38,542 nucleotides of DNA, from positions 1-38,542 of the IMG/VR virus record IMGVR_UViG_3300045256_000082; one strand, written 5' to 3'. Made by a program: the position numbers and the translations under genes. The stretch is from a virus. The notes under the pieces are model-generated. The model was not told the DNA's origin, did not search any database, and worked only from the letters and a program-made list of their open reading frames with translations. Of the stretch, positions 6,950 to 13,409 are shown one piece after another (within the stretch, counting starts at the first letter, position 1; every line of letters starts with the position of its first letter).

Positions 6950-7321
6950 TCAGCCCGGATAATCGAGGCCGCGGATCGGGACGACAGTCAGGCACAGCGC
7001 GTCAGCGGTGGCCTTCTCGGCGATTGCGCCTTTGCTGTTCTCCCAACCGGGCAGCAGCGCGATCCCTTCGGCTTCCGCACAAATCCACGCCAAGTCCATG
7101 CCAAGCGCTTCGCGCAGACTGAACCCGTAATTGGAGGCGGCGACACTCTCGTCACCGGTCGGGTTGTTCTTCGAGATGTCGGTGCCGTGTCGCTCGTTGT
7201 CCTTCTCGGCGGGGTTGAACACCACGTGTCCATCTTCGCGCAGTATCTTCGCGGCGGCGTGGAACGCCGGGAAGTTGAACTCAGGAATCCCCCTCATGGG
7301 GCCGGCAAGGTAGACCTTCAT
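6950..7321 (-). CDS. DUF4406-type deoxyribosyltransferase-fold protein
   Basis: A 123-residue protein with the typical start MKVYLAGPMRG, then FNFPAFHAAA, GHVVFNPAEKD and, near the C-terminus, GAIAEKATA, where Glu102 is in the position of the deoxyribosyltransferase nucleophile. DUF4406 proteins are common in phages and have no settled function. It is a distant relative of the 5067-5450 protein; the pair flank the diphosphohydrolase and DpdA-like genes. The start ATG lies just after the stop of the GcrA-like gene, with GGAGA upstream. Confidence 0.85.
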   Translation of the reverse strand: MKVYLAGPMRGIPEFNFPAFHAAAKILREDGHVVFNPAEKDNERHGTDISKNNPTGDESVAASNYGFSLREALGMDLAWICAEAEGIALLPGWENSKGAIAEKATADALCLTVVPIRGLDYPG

Positions 7322-7322
7322 G

Positions 7323-7664
7323 TCATTCTCCGTTCTGGTCGAGTTCGCCGACCAATCTGATAAGGTGTTCGGTTGGCTCGCGGCGTGCCATCGACTCGAT
7401 GGAAAAGCGCACGTTGCTACGCACGTAGCCGCGTCCATCGGTGTGGCGTGCCCTGCCTATGAGGGTGATGCTGCGGTCGGTGCCGTAGATCATCGCCTCA
7501 AGAGCCCGTAGGCTCTTGCTGCTCTTGCCGCGGTGGTAGCGGGCTTTGCACTCAGGGCAGTACGGTTCGCCCTGTGCAGCCGGCGCGCCGCAGAAGAAGT
7601 GCGGCGGCCCCGCGGTCAGCGGGCCGCGGCACTCGCGCGGCCCCAACTCCAAGATTGTGAACAT
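7323..7664 (-). CDS. GcrA-like sigma-interacting domain protein lacking the DNA-binding half
   Basis: A 113-residue protein. Residues 10-45 (RECRG, HFFCGAP, GEPYCPECKARY; Cys12, 25, 36, 39) match the C-terminal domain of alphaproteobacterial GcrA, usually CRWPIGDP-FCG-PYC-AY. In GcrA this domain contacts domain 2 of sigma70. The N-terminal helix-turn-helix of cellular GcrA is missing; a different basic domain follows instead. It may therefore bind host RNA polymerase without GcrA's own DNA sites; this role is inference. The ATG overlaps the previous stop as TGATG. The four Cys might also form a plain zinc site. It is the best marker of host class here. Confidence 0.75.
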   Translation of the reverse strand: MFTILELGPRECRGPLTAGPPHFFCGAPAAQGEPYCPECKARYHRGKSSKSLRALEAMIYGTDRSITLIGRARHTDGRGYVRSNVRFSIESMARREPTEHLIRLVGELDQNGE

Positions 7665-8035
7665 CACGCCCCGACGGAGTTCTCAAGTCGGGTAACCGCG
7701 CTCTGCAAATCCTGCAGCGCATAGCCGAGATACTGCACCGTCGTCATGATGGCGCCGATCTGGCCGTTGACCGGAGGCGGCGGGACCGGGGCGTCTTTCT
7801 CTTGCAGCGTGTTCACCTCGCCGACGAGCAGATCGGTCACATTCGAAACACGTGCGCGATACTGGCGAACCATTTCGGTCGCGGCGCCAAGCGCGCGATC
7901 GATATCGGCCAAGTGGGAATGTGACTTCGCCGCCGGCGCGACGGTGCGGCTCGCCTTGTCGTAGGCGTACGTCTCAGCTTCCGCATCCACTGCCGCCTGC
8001 GCGCCGGCGGCGGCTCCGTTAACTCGTCCGTACAT
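7664..8035 (-). CDS. Hypothetical helical protein
   Basis: A 123-residue protein with no family that I recognise. Residues 35-80 and 90-120 look like long helices separated by a proline stretch (APVPPPPVNG), suggesting two coiled-coil segments. Both ends overlap the neighbouring genes as TGATG, so it is part of the continuous leftward operon. The role is unknown. Confidence 0.65.
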   Translation of the reverse strand: MYGRVNGAAAGAQAAVDAEAETYAYDKASRTVAPAAKSHSHLADIDRALGAATEMVRQYRARVSNVTDLLVGEVNTLQEKDAPVPPPPVNGQIGAIMTTVQYLGYALQDLQSAVTRLENSVGA

Positions 8036-8250
8036 CACGATCTCTCCGCTCGCGCCAACAGATCAATCACGACCGGTCGCCAGTTGGCGAAGCGCCGGAG
8101 CGAGACGCGTTTCCATCCTTTGCGGGGATGCAGATAGTGGACGTAGCCGACGGACAGCTTGACGCTGACCGCCGACGACGGAATGAAGTGGTTCCAGACA
8201 GAAGCGAACGCGTCGAACTGAGTGCTGAACCGGAACCACGGGGCGAGCAT
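8035..8250 (-). CDS. Hypothetical protein, 71 residues
   Basis: A small basic protein rich in Trp, Phe and Tyr (APWFRFSTQFDAFASVWNHF, VGYVHYLHPRKGW). It belongs to no family that I can name. The ATG at 8250 is preceded by GGAAG at good spacing, right after the ssDNA-binding gene. The stop overlaps the next start as TGATG. Given its position, a replication accessory role is possible but unproven. Confidence 0.6.
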   Translation of the reverse strand: MLAPWFRFSTQFDAFASVWNHFIPSSAVSVKLSVGYVHYLHPRKGWKRVSLRRFANWRPVVIDLLARAERS

Positions 8251-8254
8251 GGGC

Positions 8255-8875
8255 TTACTTCCACATGTCATCGGCTGAGATCGGCGCGCCGCCGCCGGAC
8301 GCAGGTGCGCCGACGTCGACAGCGTCAAAGCCGCTGTTGGTTTCCATGCGACCGCCGACGATCACTTCGTCGTGGTCGAGCAGCTGCACGCGCTGCAGTC
8401 CGAGGGAAATCCCTCGACCTTCGTTGTCGAAAGCGTACGGGCGCACGGTCACCACAGCCCATCGACCCGAATAGATGTCGGATGGATCACCGGTGAAGCG
8501 CTGCGCGTCCGGGCCAAAGATGAAGGGCGGATAATCGGCGCCGGTGCTGGTGCGCGCGAACCACGGGAACGCTTCGGCGTACTCCGTGAGCTTGGCGTCG
8601 TCGACGCTCTTGATCAGCGGATTGCGAAGGTTCTTCTTCTGCCAATCCTGCCCGAACCGGGCGACCGCGACGTCCACCATCATCTTCTTGAGCACGTCGA
8701 GATTCGCGGCGGCCGGGATCAGGACCGTCGTGCTGTGCTTCTTCGGCGCGTCGGGGCTGCGGTTCTTCTTGAACGCTTTCGCCGTCAGCAGCGAGTCCGG
8801 CCATACGAGTCGGCCCTTCGGCAGATGAATCTCGTCGGTCTTCTCGTTGTACCAAGCGGTCAACAGTTTGCTCAT
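8255..8875 (-). CDS. Enc34/DUF2815-type single-stranded DNA-binding protein
   Basis: A 206-residue protein matching the DUF2815 (Enc34) ssDNA-binding family: the N-terminal VWPDSLLTAKAF, the DNPLIKSVDD-type centre and the DIYSGRWAVVTVRPYAFDN strand region are typical. It should coat single strands during replication and recombination. The C-terminus is flexible and Gly/Ala-rich and ends with acidic and aromatic residues (DDMWK), like other SSB tails. Residues 182-188 (GFDAVDV) match a peptide also present in the Cas4-like nuclease and the primase-helicase. The start ATG follows a TAGGAAATAGAGGAT element. Confidence 0.88.
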   Translation of the reverse strand: MSKLLTAWYNEKTDEIHLPKGRLVWPDSLLTAKAFKKNRSPDAPKKHSTTVLIPAAANLDVLKKMMVDVAVARFGQDWQKKNLRNPLIKSVDDAKLTEYAEAFPWFARTSTGADYPPFIFGPDAQRFTGDPSDIYSGRWAVVTVRPYAFDNEGRGISLGLQRVQLLDHDEVIVGGRMETNSGFDAVDVGAPASGGGAPISADDMWK

Positions 8876-8876
8876 A

Positions 8877-8891
8877 TCCTCTATTTCCTAC
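8877..8891 (-). promoter_or_regulatory. TGTAGG-type element at the ssDNA-binding protein start
   Basis: On the minus strand GTAGGAAATAGAGGA ends two bases before the ATG. The same string, with the leading T, lies in the scaffold and small-array control regions. GAGGA works as ribosome site, so element and start site coincide. No -35 box is at the distance seen at the promoter copies. Confidence 0.45.
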
Positions 8892-8952
8892 TTTCTAGAC
8901 GTGCTTGATCCCAGCGAAGCACAACGCCGTCGTCCCCTTCGTGTTTTTGTTA

Positions 8953-9024
8953 GACCGGGGGCGGGGTTCGAACCCGCACATGCGCCTTATCACTGCGCTG
9001 CTCTACCTGTTGAGCTACCCCGGT
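8953..9024 (-). tRNA. tRNA-Ile (anticodon GAT)
   Basis: A full cloverleaf on the minus strand: acceptor stem ACCGGGG/CCCCGGT (7 bp), D stem GCTC/GAGC with a GG-containing loop, anticodon loop GTGATAA with GAT at 34-36, and T arm GCGGG-TTCGAAC-CCCGC. The anticodon stem has four pairs and an A-G mismatch next to the loop, and position 32 is G. CCA is not encoded. It reads ATC codons, which are frequent in these genes, so a supply role is unlikely to be the only reason; resistance to host anticodon cleavage is another possibility. Confidence 0.85.
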
Positions 9025-9052
9025 TGTTAGCGCGCGTTGGCCACGCCGCGCG

Positions 9053-9289
9053 CTAGCTGACGATCGTCTTCAGCTTGTCGACGACTTCGCCGGCCCTGAT
9101 CGCTTCGGCCTTCGCGATCTCGGCGTCGGTCTTCAGCTGTGCGGCTGCCACGAGCTTCGCTTCAGCAGCGTCAAGCTTGCTCTCGATCAGCGCCTCAAGC
9201 TTGCCGATCATCCAATGGAAGTCGGCGACAATTTCCTCGACGCTGTTGTGTCGCTTGAAGAACGCAACAGCACGCGACAGCATACTCAT
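9053..9289 (-). CDS. Small coiled-coil protein
   Basis: A 78-residue protein whose C-terminal two thirds (from KLEALIESKLDAAEAKL on) is a charged Ala-rich helix, very likely a coiled coil. The family is unknown. The start has AGGAAG and is preceded by a TGTAGGAAAAAGAGG element. It lies between the tRNA and a 146-residue gene of unknown function. Confidence 0.65.
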   Translation of the reverse strand: MSMLSRAVAFFKRHNSVEEIVADFHWMIGKLEALIESKLDAAEAKLVAAAQLKTDAEIAKAEAIRAGEVVDKLKTIVS

Positions 9290-9296
9290 GTCATCT

Positions 9297-9312
9297 TCCT
9301 CTTTTTCCTACA
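9297..9312 (-). promoter_or_regulatory. TGTAGG-type element at the coiled-coil gene start
   Basis: On the minus strand TGTAGGAAAAAGAGGA lies eight bases before the ATG of the 78-residue gene. GAGGA provides the ribosome site. It is the third case where this element and a start site coincide. No convincing -35 box is present. Confidence 0.4.
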
Positions 9313-9335
9313 CTGCAGGCGTGCGAAGGCCGGGC

Positions 9336-9776
9336 TTAGGCGCGCAACGCCTTCAGCACCGCGTCGCGCTCGGCTTGGCTGGTGTTGGACGCCAACGTGG
9401 CAATCGTGTCCTTCTTGACTTCGAACTTCGTCTCGGTGCGGACGACGTCGTAGTAGTTGCCGTAGCCGGCCTGAATGTCGAACTTCTTGCTGCCGTACGG
9501 GAACCTGCGGTTCAGCGCGTCGCGCAGCGCGATCATGTCGTCGGTCTTGATGTTCACGCTGACCGCAGACGACCCGTTGTAGAGATGAAAGCTCGTGTTG
9601 TCCGAACCGGCGGACAGCTCGATATAACCGCCCTTGTTGCTGTTGACGGGCGCCGGGCTGATCGCAACGCTCTCATATCCGGTAGACACTTTCGGGGTAC
9701 ACATCGTCTTCGCTCCGTGTTGTGCCGCAACCTTCATGCTGCGGCGGTTGTAGAACGCGTTAAGCGTGGTGATCAC
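9336..9776 (-). CDS. Hypothetical protein, 146 residues
   Basis: A protein of unknown family with a beta-rich middle (GGYIELSAGSD, SFHLYNGSSAVSVNIK) and a helical C-terminus (SQAERDAVLKALRA). The start is uncertain. GTG at 9776 overlaps a TGA as GTGA and keeps coding-like codons, while ATG at 9704 has a better ribosome site (GGAG, eight bases away) and would give 122 residues. It lies in the leftward replication block. Confidence 0.6.
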   Translation of the reverse strand: MITTLNAFYNRRSMKVAAQHGAKTMCTPKVSTGYESVAISPAPVNSNKGGYIELSAGSDNTSFHLYNGSSAVSVNIKTDDMIALRDALNRRFPYGSKKFDIQAGYGNYYDVVRTETKFEVKKDTIATLASNTSQAERDAVLKALRA

Positions 9777-9791
9777 CAGCTCGTCATGGAC

Positions 9792-9848
9792 TCACATCCA
9801 ATCGACTGGGATCGCGTACACGTCTTGATTAAGAACGTGCGTTGTCAT
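9792..9848 (-). CDS. Possible 18-residue peptide
   Basis: The frame MTTHVLNQDVYAIPVDWM begins with an ATGA overlap on the stop of the upstream membrane-protein gene, the same arrangement used by most real gene pairs here. It fills the otherwise empty gap before the 146-residue gene. There is no ribosome site of its own, so it would depend on coupling. It could be chance. Confidence 0.3.
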   Translation of the reverse strand: MTTHVLNQDVYAIPVDWM

Positions 9849-10027
9849 CGGCGCCACGCCTTACCCGCTACGGCGAACACGCCGAAGATGACCAGGATCA
9901 ACCAGATGACTAAGGCGATCCCGCCCATGATCATCGGCAGGAACACAAGCCATGCCGGCAGCGCGGGCAAGACCGTGTACCATGCAACAAGTAGGGCGAT
10001 CTGCGTGACGAAGGGGATGAACTGCAT
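9845..10027 (-). CDS. Small integral membrane protein
   Basis: A 60-residue protein with two hydrophobic segments (about 4-30 and 33-55) separated by a short polar turn, and a basic C-terminal end (GKAWRR). The start overlaps the stop of the Cas4-like nuclease as TAATG. Small two-helix proteins can be holins, but this one is embedded in the replication operon with no endolysin beside it, so I leave the role open. Confidence 0.65.
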   Translation of the reverse strand: MQFIPFVTQIALLVAWYTVLPALPAWLVFLPMIMGGIALVIWLILVIFGVFAVAGKAWRR

Positions 10028-11259
10028 TAGCGTTCCTCTATCTCAACGGCCTCGAAGCCGCTCGCTTGGTTGACGTCAGCCGCCGGCCGCTTGTCGTCGA
10101 TCGGCGCCAGCACCACGCCGCCCATCGGCTTGACCGCAAGCTCATCCATCGCGGCCTTGCGCTCTTTGGGCGGGATCATCTTTTCGATCTTCGCCGGCGA
10201 CAGCAGCTCCGGCTCAGTGAATATCTCTTTGGGGTCGAGCCCGTGTTCCATCGTCAGGACGCCGGCGGCTTCCTTGGCGTTTCGCCAGCGGCGATGTGCT
10301 TTCTTCTCGACGAGCTTGAAGCCGGGCGGCACACGGCCGCGCAGCGCTTCAGCATGCGCGAAGGCTTCCACCGCCTTAACCCACGTCGCGATGAGCGGGG
10401 CAGCCTTCAGCTTGGCCGCGAGTTCTTCGGGGCTGTACTTCGCGGGATCGGCCATGCTGAATATCTCACTATCCTGCCAGGAGGCGCCGACGAGCTGGTA
10501 CACAGTGTCGGCCAAGGCTTTGCACGCCGGCGCGCGCCGGCAGAACTTGCACCACGAACCCGGGTTGAGCGTCGTATCGCCATCCGCGATCCGGTTGGCC
10601 GCGGCGCGCAGCGCCATCGCGTGCGCGAGCAGATCGTCGGACTCGAGCGTCCACCGTGAGGGACGGCTGCTCACGCGCGGCTGCACGACGATGACTTCAA
10701 TTTCGTCGACGCCGCGGTTGTGGTAGCGCGACGCGATGGCGAGCGCGTACGTCAACAGCTGCTCGTTCTCGGCGGCGTCGACCGTGATGCCGCGGCCATA
10801 TTTGAAGTCGATGACGACAACCTTCCGCGGAGCCGGGATGTAGGCAACGAAGTCGCCAAGGCCGCTCGTCACGCTGTCCGCGAATTCGGCGACGCTCAAG
10901 CGTTCCTCAACTTCGTACTCACACCCCGGCTCGGCGGCAATCCGGGCAACCTCGTCGAGATAGATTTGCACGCCGTCAATCATCTCTGCGTCGACGGCGA
11001 AATAGCGCATGCCGTCCGGCTCCGGCCCCATGGCGTAGATCGAGCGGAGCTTCACGTCGATGATGAAATGCTTGTAGACCTTCGGGTCGCGGTGCGGCCC
11101 GGTCAGGCAGTGTTCAGCAAAGAGATGCGCGGCGGTGCCTTCGTTGGCGAACGACGTCTCTTCACGCGGCAGACCTTCGTCCAGCGTGATCGAGCCGGGG
11201 CACTTCATCCATCGGTGTGCGTCCGATGGCTTGAGCCGCGCTTTTTTGACTTCGGTCAC
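10027..11259 (-). CDS. DUF2800 Cas4/AddB-like PD-(D/E)XK nuclease with Fe-S signature
   Basis: A 410-residue protein with a RecB-type nuclease core: E40-GTAAH45, GLGDF with Asp136, VVVIDFKYG with Asp151/Lys153, and Q167-xxx-Y171. Cys20, 237, 240 and 246 reproduce the one-plus-three Cys pattern of the 4Fe-4S nuclease domain in AddB and Cas4. Such enzymes trim DNA ends, probably in phage recombination. The start is GTG, overlapping the previous stop as GTGA. The last residues contain GFEAVEI (401-407), a peptide shared with the ssDNA-binding protein and the primase-helicase. Confidence 0.88.
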   Translation of the reverse strand: MTEVKKARLKPSDAHRWMKCPGSITLDEGLPREETSFANEGTAAHLFAEHCLTGPHRDPKVYKHFIIDVKLRSIYAMGPEPDGMRYFAVDAEMIDGVQIYLDEVARIAAEPGCEYEVEERLSVAEFADSVTSGLGDFVAYIPAPRKVVVIDFKYGRGITVDAAENEQLLTYALAIASRYHNRGVDEIEVIVVQPRVSSRPSRWTLESDDLLAHAMALRAAANRIADGDTTLNPGSWCKFCRRAPACKALADTVYQLVGASWQDSEIFSMADPAKYSPEELAAKLKAAPLIATWVKAVEAFAHAEALRGRVPPGFKLVEKKAHRRWRNAKEAAGVLTMEHGLDPKEIFTEPELLSPAKIEKMIPPKERKAAMDELAVKPMGGVVLAPIDDKRPAADVNQASGFEAVEIEER

Positions 11260-11441
11260 GACTTAGCCTCGTCCGGTTTCCGTTCCGTCACGCTGACGTC
11301 GAATTGGTTGAGGCCGCGGTTGACCATGGCGACGTGCGTCACTTTCGGCGACTTCCCCGGTGCGAATTGCGCGTCCAACCAGAATTGCAGCGCCTCAACC
11401 ATTGTCGCAGTATTCAGCTCCAGCTTGTTGCTACCGCGCAT
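11256..11441 (-). CDS. Hypothetical protein, 61 residues
   Basis: A small protein of unknown family that starts inside the end of the zinc-finger-like gene (11-base overlap) and ends in a GTGA overlap with the Cas4-like nuclease. The C-terminal half (VTHVAMVNRGLNQFDVSVTE) looks like two beta strands. Its tight coupling suggests that it is made together with the nuclease. Confidence 0.6.
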   Translation of the reverse strand: MRGSNKLELNTATMVEALQFWLDAQFAPGKSPKVTHVAMVNRGLNQFDVSVTERKPDEAKS

Positions 11442-11619
11442 CATCGTCCTCGTCCTGGTCGGCGCACACGCGCTCGACGCAATGGCAGTGCACGAGGTAC
11501 ATGCGCCCATGGGCTTCCGCCGTCTCGACTTTATCGTGCGACAAGATCACTTCGTCGCAGATCGGGCACTCGGCGTATTGATGTGGCTCGATATGCTGGT
11601 CGAGACTGACGTCGGCCAT
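11431..11619 (-). CDS. Small zinc-finger-like protein
   Basis: A 62-residue acidic protein with CPIC, then a His-rich middle and HCHC, a probable zinc site (Cys18, Cys21, then His/Cys about 25 residues on). The C-terminus is strongly acidic (ADQDEDDDAR). The family is not known to me. It lies in a run of short overlapping genes upstream of the nuclease. Confidence 0.6.
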   Translation of the reverse strand: MADVSLDQHIEPHQYAECPICDEVILSHDKVETAEAHGRMYLVHCHCVERVCADQDEDDDAR

Positions 11620-11625
11620 GTGGCG

Positions 11626-11877
11626 TTACTCCGAAGCGCTGCGACCTTCGACGGTCACGCACTCCGTCTCGATTGCGAATTGCTTGCCGGCCAGCTGGGC
11701 GCTCAGATATTCAGCAAGCTTCGCAAGCTCGTCCTGCAGCTCCGGCGACTTACGGAACGCCTCGCACGCGCGCGCTGTTGGGAACGTGTCCTTATACTGG
11801 AACGTCTCCACCGGATCGTCGTTCTGCACGCCGTTGCTGAACAGATAGAGCAACGCGACTAGAATTGTGAACTTCAC
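11626..11877 (-). CDS. Small protein with N-terminal signal or membrane segment
   Basis: An 83-residue protein starting at GTG behind GGAGG. The first 15 residues (MKFTILVALLYLFSN) are hydrophobic and look like a signal peptide or anchor. The rest is polar with two Cys (ACEAF and TECVTV) that could form a disulfide outside the cytoplasm. An exported role, such as superinfection exclusion, would fit but is only a guess. Its start lies inside a candidate overlapping frame (11792-12007). Confidence 0.6.
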   Translation of the reverse strand: MKFTILVALLYLFSNGVQNDDPVETFQYKDTFPTARACEAFRKSPELQDELAKLAEYLSAQLAGKQFAIETECVTVEGRSASE

Positions 11878-12007
11878 TGAACGCCTCCATTCTTGTCCAT
11901 CCGCGCCACGCGCGGCAGGACGTTGGGAATTCTCCGTTATGCTTCCAGGGGAAGCCGCCGGCGCAGCAGCCGCAGCATGCGGCGCCGGACCACGGGCAAA
12001 GCGTCAC
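11792..12007 (-). CDS. Candidate Cys-rich protein overlapping the signal-peptide gene
   Basis: This 71-residue frame starts at a GTG that overlaps the previous stop as GTGA, the usual junction here. It fills 126 bases that would otherwise be empty. It is Cys- and Trp-rich (CPWSGAACCGCCAGGFPW). Its last 86 bases overlap the 11626-11877 gene in another frame, which is unusual for this genome. It could be real, or GC-rich chance. Confidence 0.35.
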   Translation of the reverse strand: MTLCPWSGAACCGCCAGGFPWKHNGEFPTSCRAWRGWTRMEAFSEVHNSSRVALSVQQRRAERRSGGDVPV

Positions 12008-12276
12008 GGCAACAGCGCGAGCGCACCACCGTATGTCCCGCCGTTCAGCGCGGCGTTTTCGAGAGGGCGCGGAATGTCGAAGTAGACCAACACGCCATCG
12101 GCGCGCACGCCCTTTCCTTCCCAAGGGCCGCCATCCACGTGCGTGAACCCGTGCGCTTTCATGTAGCGTGCCACGAGGCAGTCTGACGCAGCGGTGTATT
12201 GGTAGAACGTTTCCGGGTCCTGCTGCCGCAGCCAATGCTTGAAATGCGGAATGTCGATCCTGTTTCTGTCGCTCAC
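12004..12276 (-). CDS. Hypothetical protein, 90 residues
   Basis: A protein of unknown family with many aromatic and His residues (PHFKHWLRQQDPETFYQYTA, AHGFTHVDGGPWEGKG). The start is GTG in a GTGA overlap with the preceding gene and the stop is in a GTGA overlap with the next frame. It belongs to the run of short genes read from the 13.2-kb promoter. Confidence 0.6.
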   Translation of the reverse strand: MSDRNRIDIPHFKHWLRQQDPETFYQYTAASDCLVARYMKAHGFTHVDGGPWEGKGVRADGVLVYFDIPRPLENAALNGGTYGGALALLP

Positions 12277-12491
12277 TGCACAACTCCTATATGCTCACCG
12301 ACATGTTCGTGCTCTTTCCGCCACGTCAACGCGTGCACGATGGCGTTGACACTTTCTCGATCTGAGCGGGCGCGAACCGCGGCGCTCGCGATCTCGTGGA
12401 CATCGATTGCATCTAAGGTCAGCCCGGGATGTCGGGCCGCCTGCATGATCGCGTCCGCCCAGAAGACGAATGATTTGTTACGCCGTGCCAT
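12273..12491 (-). CDS. Hypothetical protein, 72 residues
   Basis: A small helical protein (VFWADAIMQAARHPGLTLDA, then IASAAVRARSDRESVNAIVHAL) with several His near the C-terminus. No family is recognised. Its ATG lies 14 bases inside the end of the 182-residue gene, so translation is coupled. Confidence 0.6.
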   Translation of the reverse strand: MARRNKSFVFWADAIMQAARHPGLTLDAIDVHEIASAAVRARSDRESVNAIVHALTWRKEHEHVGEHIGVVQ

Positions 12492-13026
12492 CGATGTACG
12501 GCTGCAGCTCAGCCTTGAAGGCTGCGTATTGTGTTTCCTTCAGATCGGAGACCTTCGTGACGTTCCATTTCTGGAATAGTGGCGTGACCTTCGCGACACC
12601 CTGCTCAAGCGTCTGACCGCGCTTGGCGACAGCGGCGTTGTACGCGCGCACTGCAGCGCGCACGTCTTCGAGCGTGACAGGTGCTTCGGCTTTCGGAGGC
12701 TCGTCGCCGAGATCGGCGAGGAAATCGACAGAGCTGTCAAGCGTGCCGTCGACCGGCGCGTCTGCCTCCGGCACCGGATCGGTGGCCGCGACCTTGTTGG
12801 CCTTCGGCTTGGTCGTGCGTGTCTTGCGGACATCCTTCGTGGGCTCGCCGGTCAGCGGGCTTGTCTGCGCGTCGAGCTGCGGCGCCGTCGCCGGGGCGGG
12901 CGTCACAACCGGAGCGCTCTGCGGCGCCTGCCGCGGCTGCACTGCGCGGGCAATCAGCCCAAGCGCATTGAAGGCTTCCTCAACGAACCGCTGCGGAGTG
13001 TCGCCGCTGACTTCAAGCTTGATCAT
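12478..13026 (-). CDS. Hypothetical protein with Pro/Ala linker, 182 residues
   Basis: The first 30 residues form a short folded part (IKLEVSGDTPQRFVEEAFNA). A low-complexity Pro/Ala/Thr/Lys linker follows (about 30-110), then a helical C-terminal domain (LEDVRAAVRAYNAAVAKRG, VTPLFQKWNVTKVSDLKETQ). C-terminal domains of this shape occur at the end of various phage recombination and replication proteins, but I cannot name the family. It is the second gene behind the promoter at 13.23-13.26 kb. Confidence 0.65.
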   Translation of the reverse strand: MIKLEVSGDTPQRFVEEAFNALGLIARAVQPRQAPQSAPVVTPAPATAPQLDAQTSPLTGEPTKDVRKTRTTKPKANKVAATDPVPEADAPVDGTLDSSVDFLADLGDEPPKAEAPVTLEDVRAAVRAYNAAVAKRGQTLEQGVAKVTPLFQKWNVTKVSDLKETQYAAFKAELQPYIDGTA

Positions 13027-13033
13027 TCGATCC

Positions 13034-13198
13034 TCACCGTTTGGTTGCCCAATAGAGGGCGTAGGCAAGCGCCGCGATGGCGCCGACATAGACGCAGACC
13101 ACGAGGAACCAAACGAGTGCGAGAAACAGCAGAGCAGCGACGAGCGCGGCGAGAACGAGTGCCACACCGGCGATGACACTGAGGATTGTTTCGAGCAC
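13034..13198 (-). CDS. Small membrane protein, 54 residues
   Basis: A frame starting at GTG with AAGGG nicely spaced upstream. Almost the whole protein is hydrophobic (ILSVIAGVALVLAALVAALL onward), enough for two membrane helices, and it ends with ATKR. It is the first gene after the leftward promoter at 13.23-13.26 kb and stops seven bases before the next start. The role is unknown; a holin-like or host-membrane function is possible. Confidence 0.65.
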   Translation of the reverse strand: MLETILSVIAGVALVLAALVAALLFLALVWFLVVCVYVGAIAALAYALYWATKR

Positions 13199-13218
13199 CT
13201 TGGTCCCTTCCGTCTTGT

Positions 13219-13258
13219 TGTAGGTCTAAGCGTCCTACAGAACCTACACGCTTGTCAA
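13219..13258 (-). promoter_or_regulatory. Leftward promoter with TGTAGG operator
   Basis: On the minus strand TTGACA (13253-13258), an 18-base spacer and GACGCT (13229-13234) followed by TAGAC match the promoter form seen at several rightward operons. The spacer holds the direct repeat TGTAGGTTCTGTAGGA (13233-13248) and CCTACA follows (13219-13224), making a dyad around the -10. It should drive the leftward replication operon. Confidence 0.7.
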
Positions 13259-13292
13259 ATTTTTTTTTAGTTCGCTCGCCCCGCATGCTTAA

Positions 13293-13409
13293 TCACTGAA
13301 GGCCGATCACTTGCGCCAACTTGGCGAAAGACAGGACAAATAGGGCGATCGGCAGCAGCAGACATACAACGCCACACCCAACGATCAGACCGGTTTTCAC
13401 AGTATCCAT
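13293..13409 (-). CDS. Small single-pass membrane protein, 38 residues
   Basis: A frame with a single membrane segment (LIVGCGVVCLLLPIALFVLS) between a short polar N-terminus and an amphipathic C-terminus. The ATG lies 13 bases inside the end of the 94-residue gene upstream, so it is likely co-translated. No family is recognised. Confidence 0.5.
   Translation of the reverse strand: MDTVKTGLIVGCGVVCLLLPIALFVLSFAKLAQVIGLQ

Noticed and set aside
9845-10027. Holin
   Set aside because: Two membrane segments fit the class, but there is no endolysin or spanin nearby and the gene is embedded in the replication operon.
10027-11259. A CRISPR-associated Cas4 gene
   Set aside because: The protein has the Cas4/AddB-like core, but its neighbours are phage replication genes and its family (DUF2800) is common in phages; no other cas gene is near.
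10720-11862. 380-residue rightward open frame opposite the Cas4-like nuclease and small genes
   Set aside because: The opposite strand encodes a protein with a full set of nuclease and Fe-S residues; this frame spans several gene borders and shows no domain.
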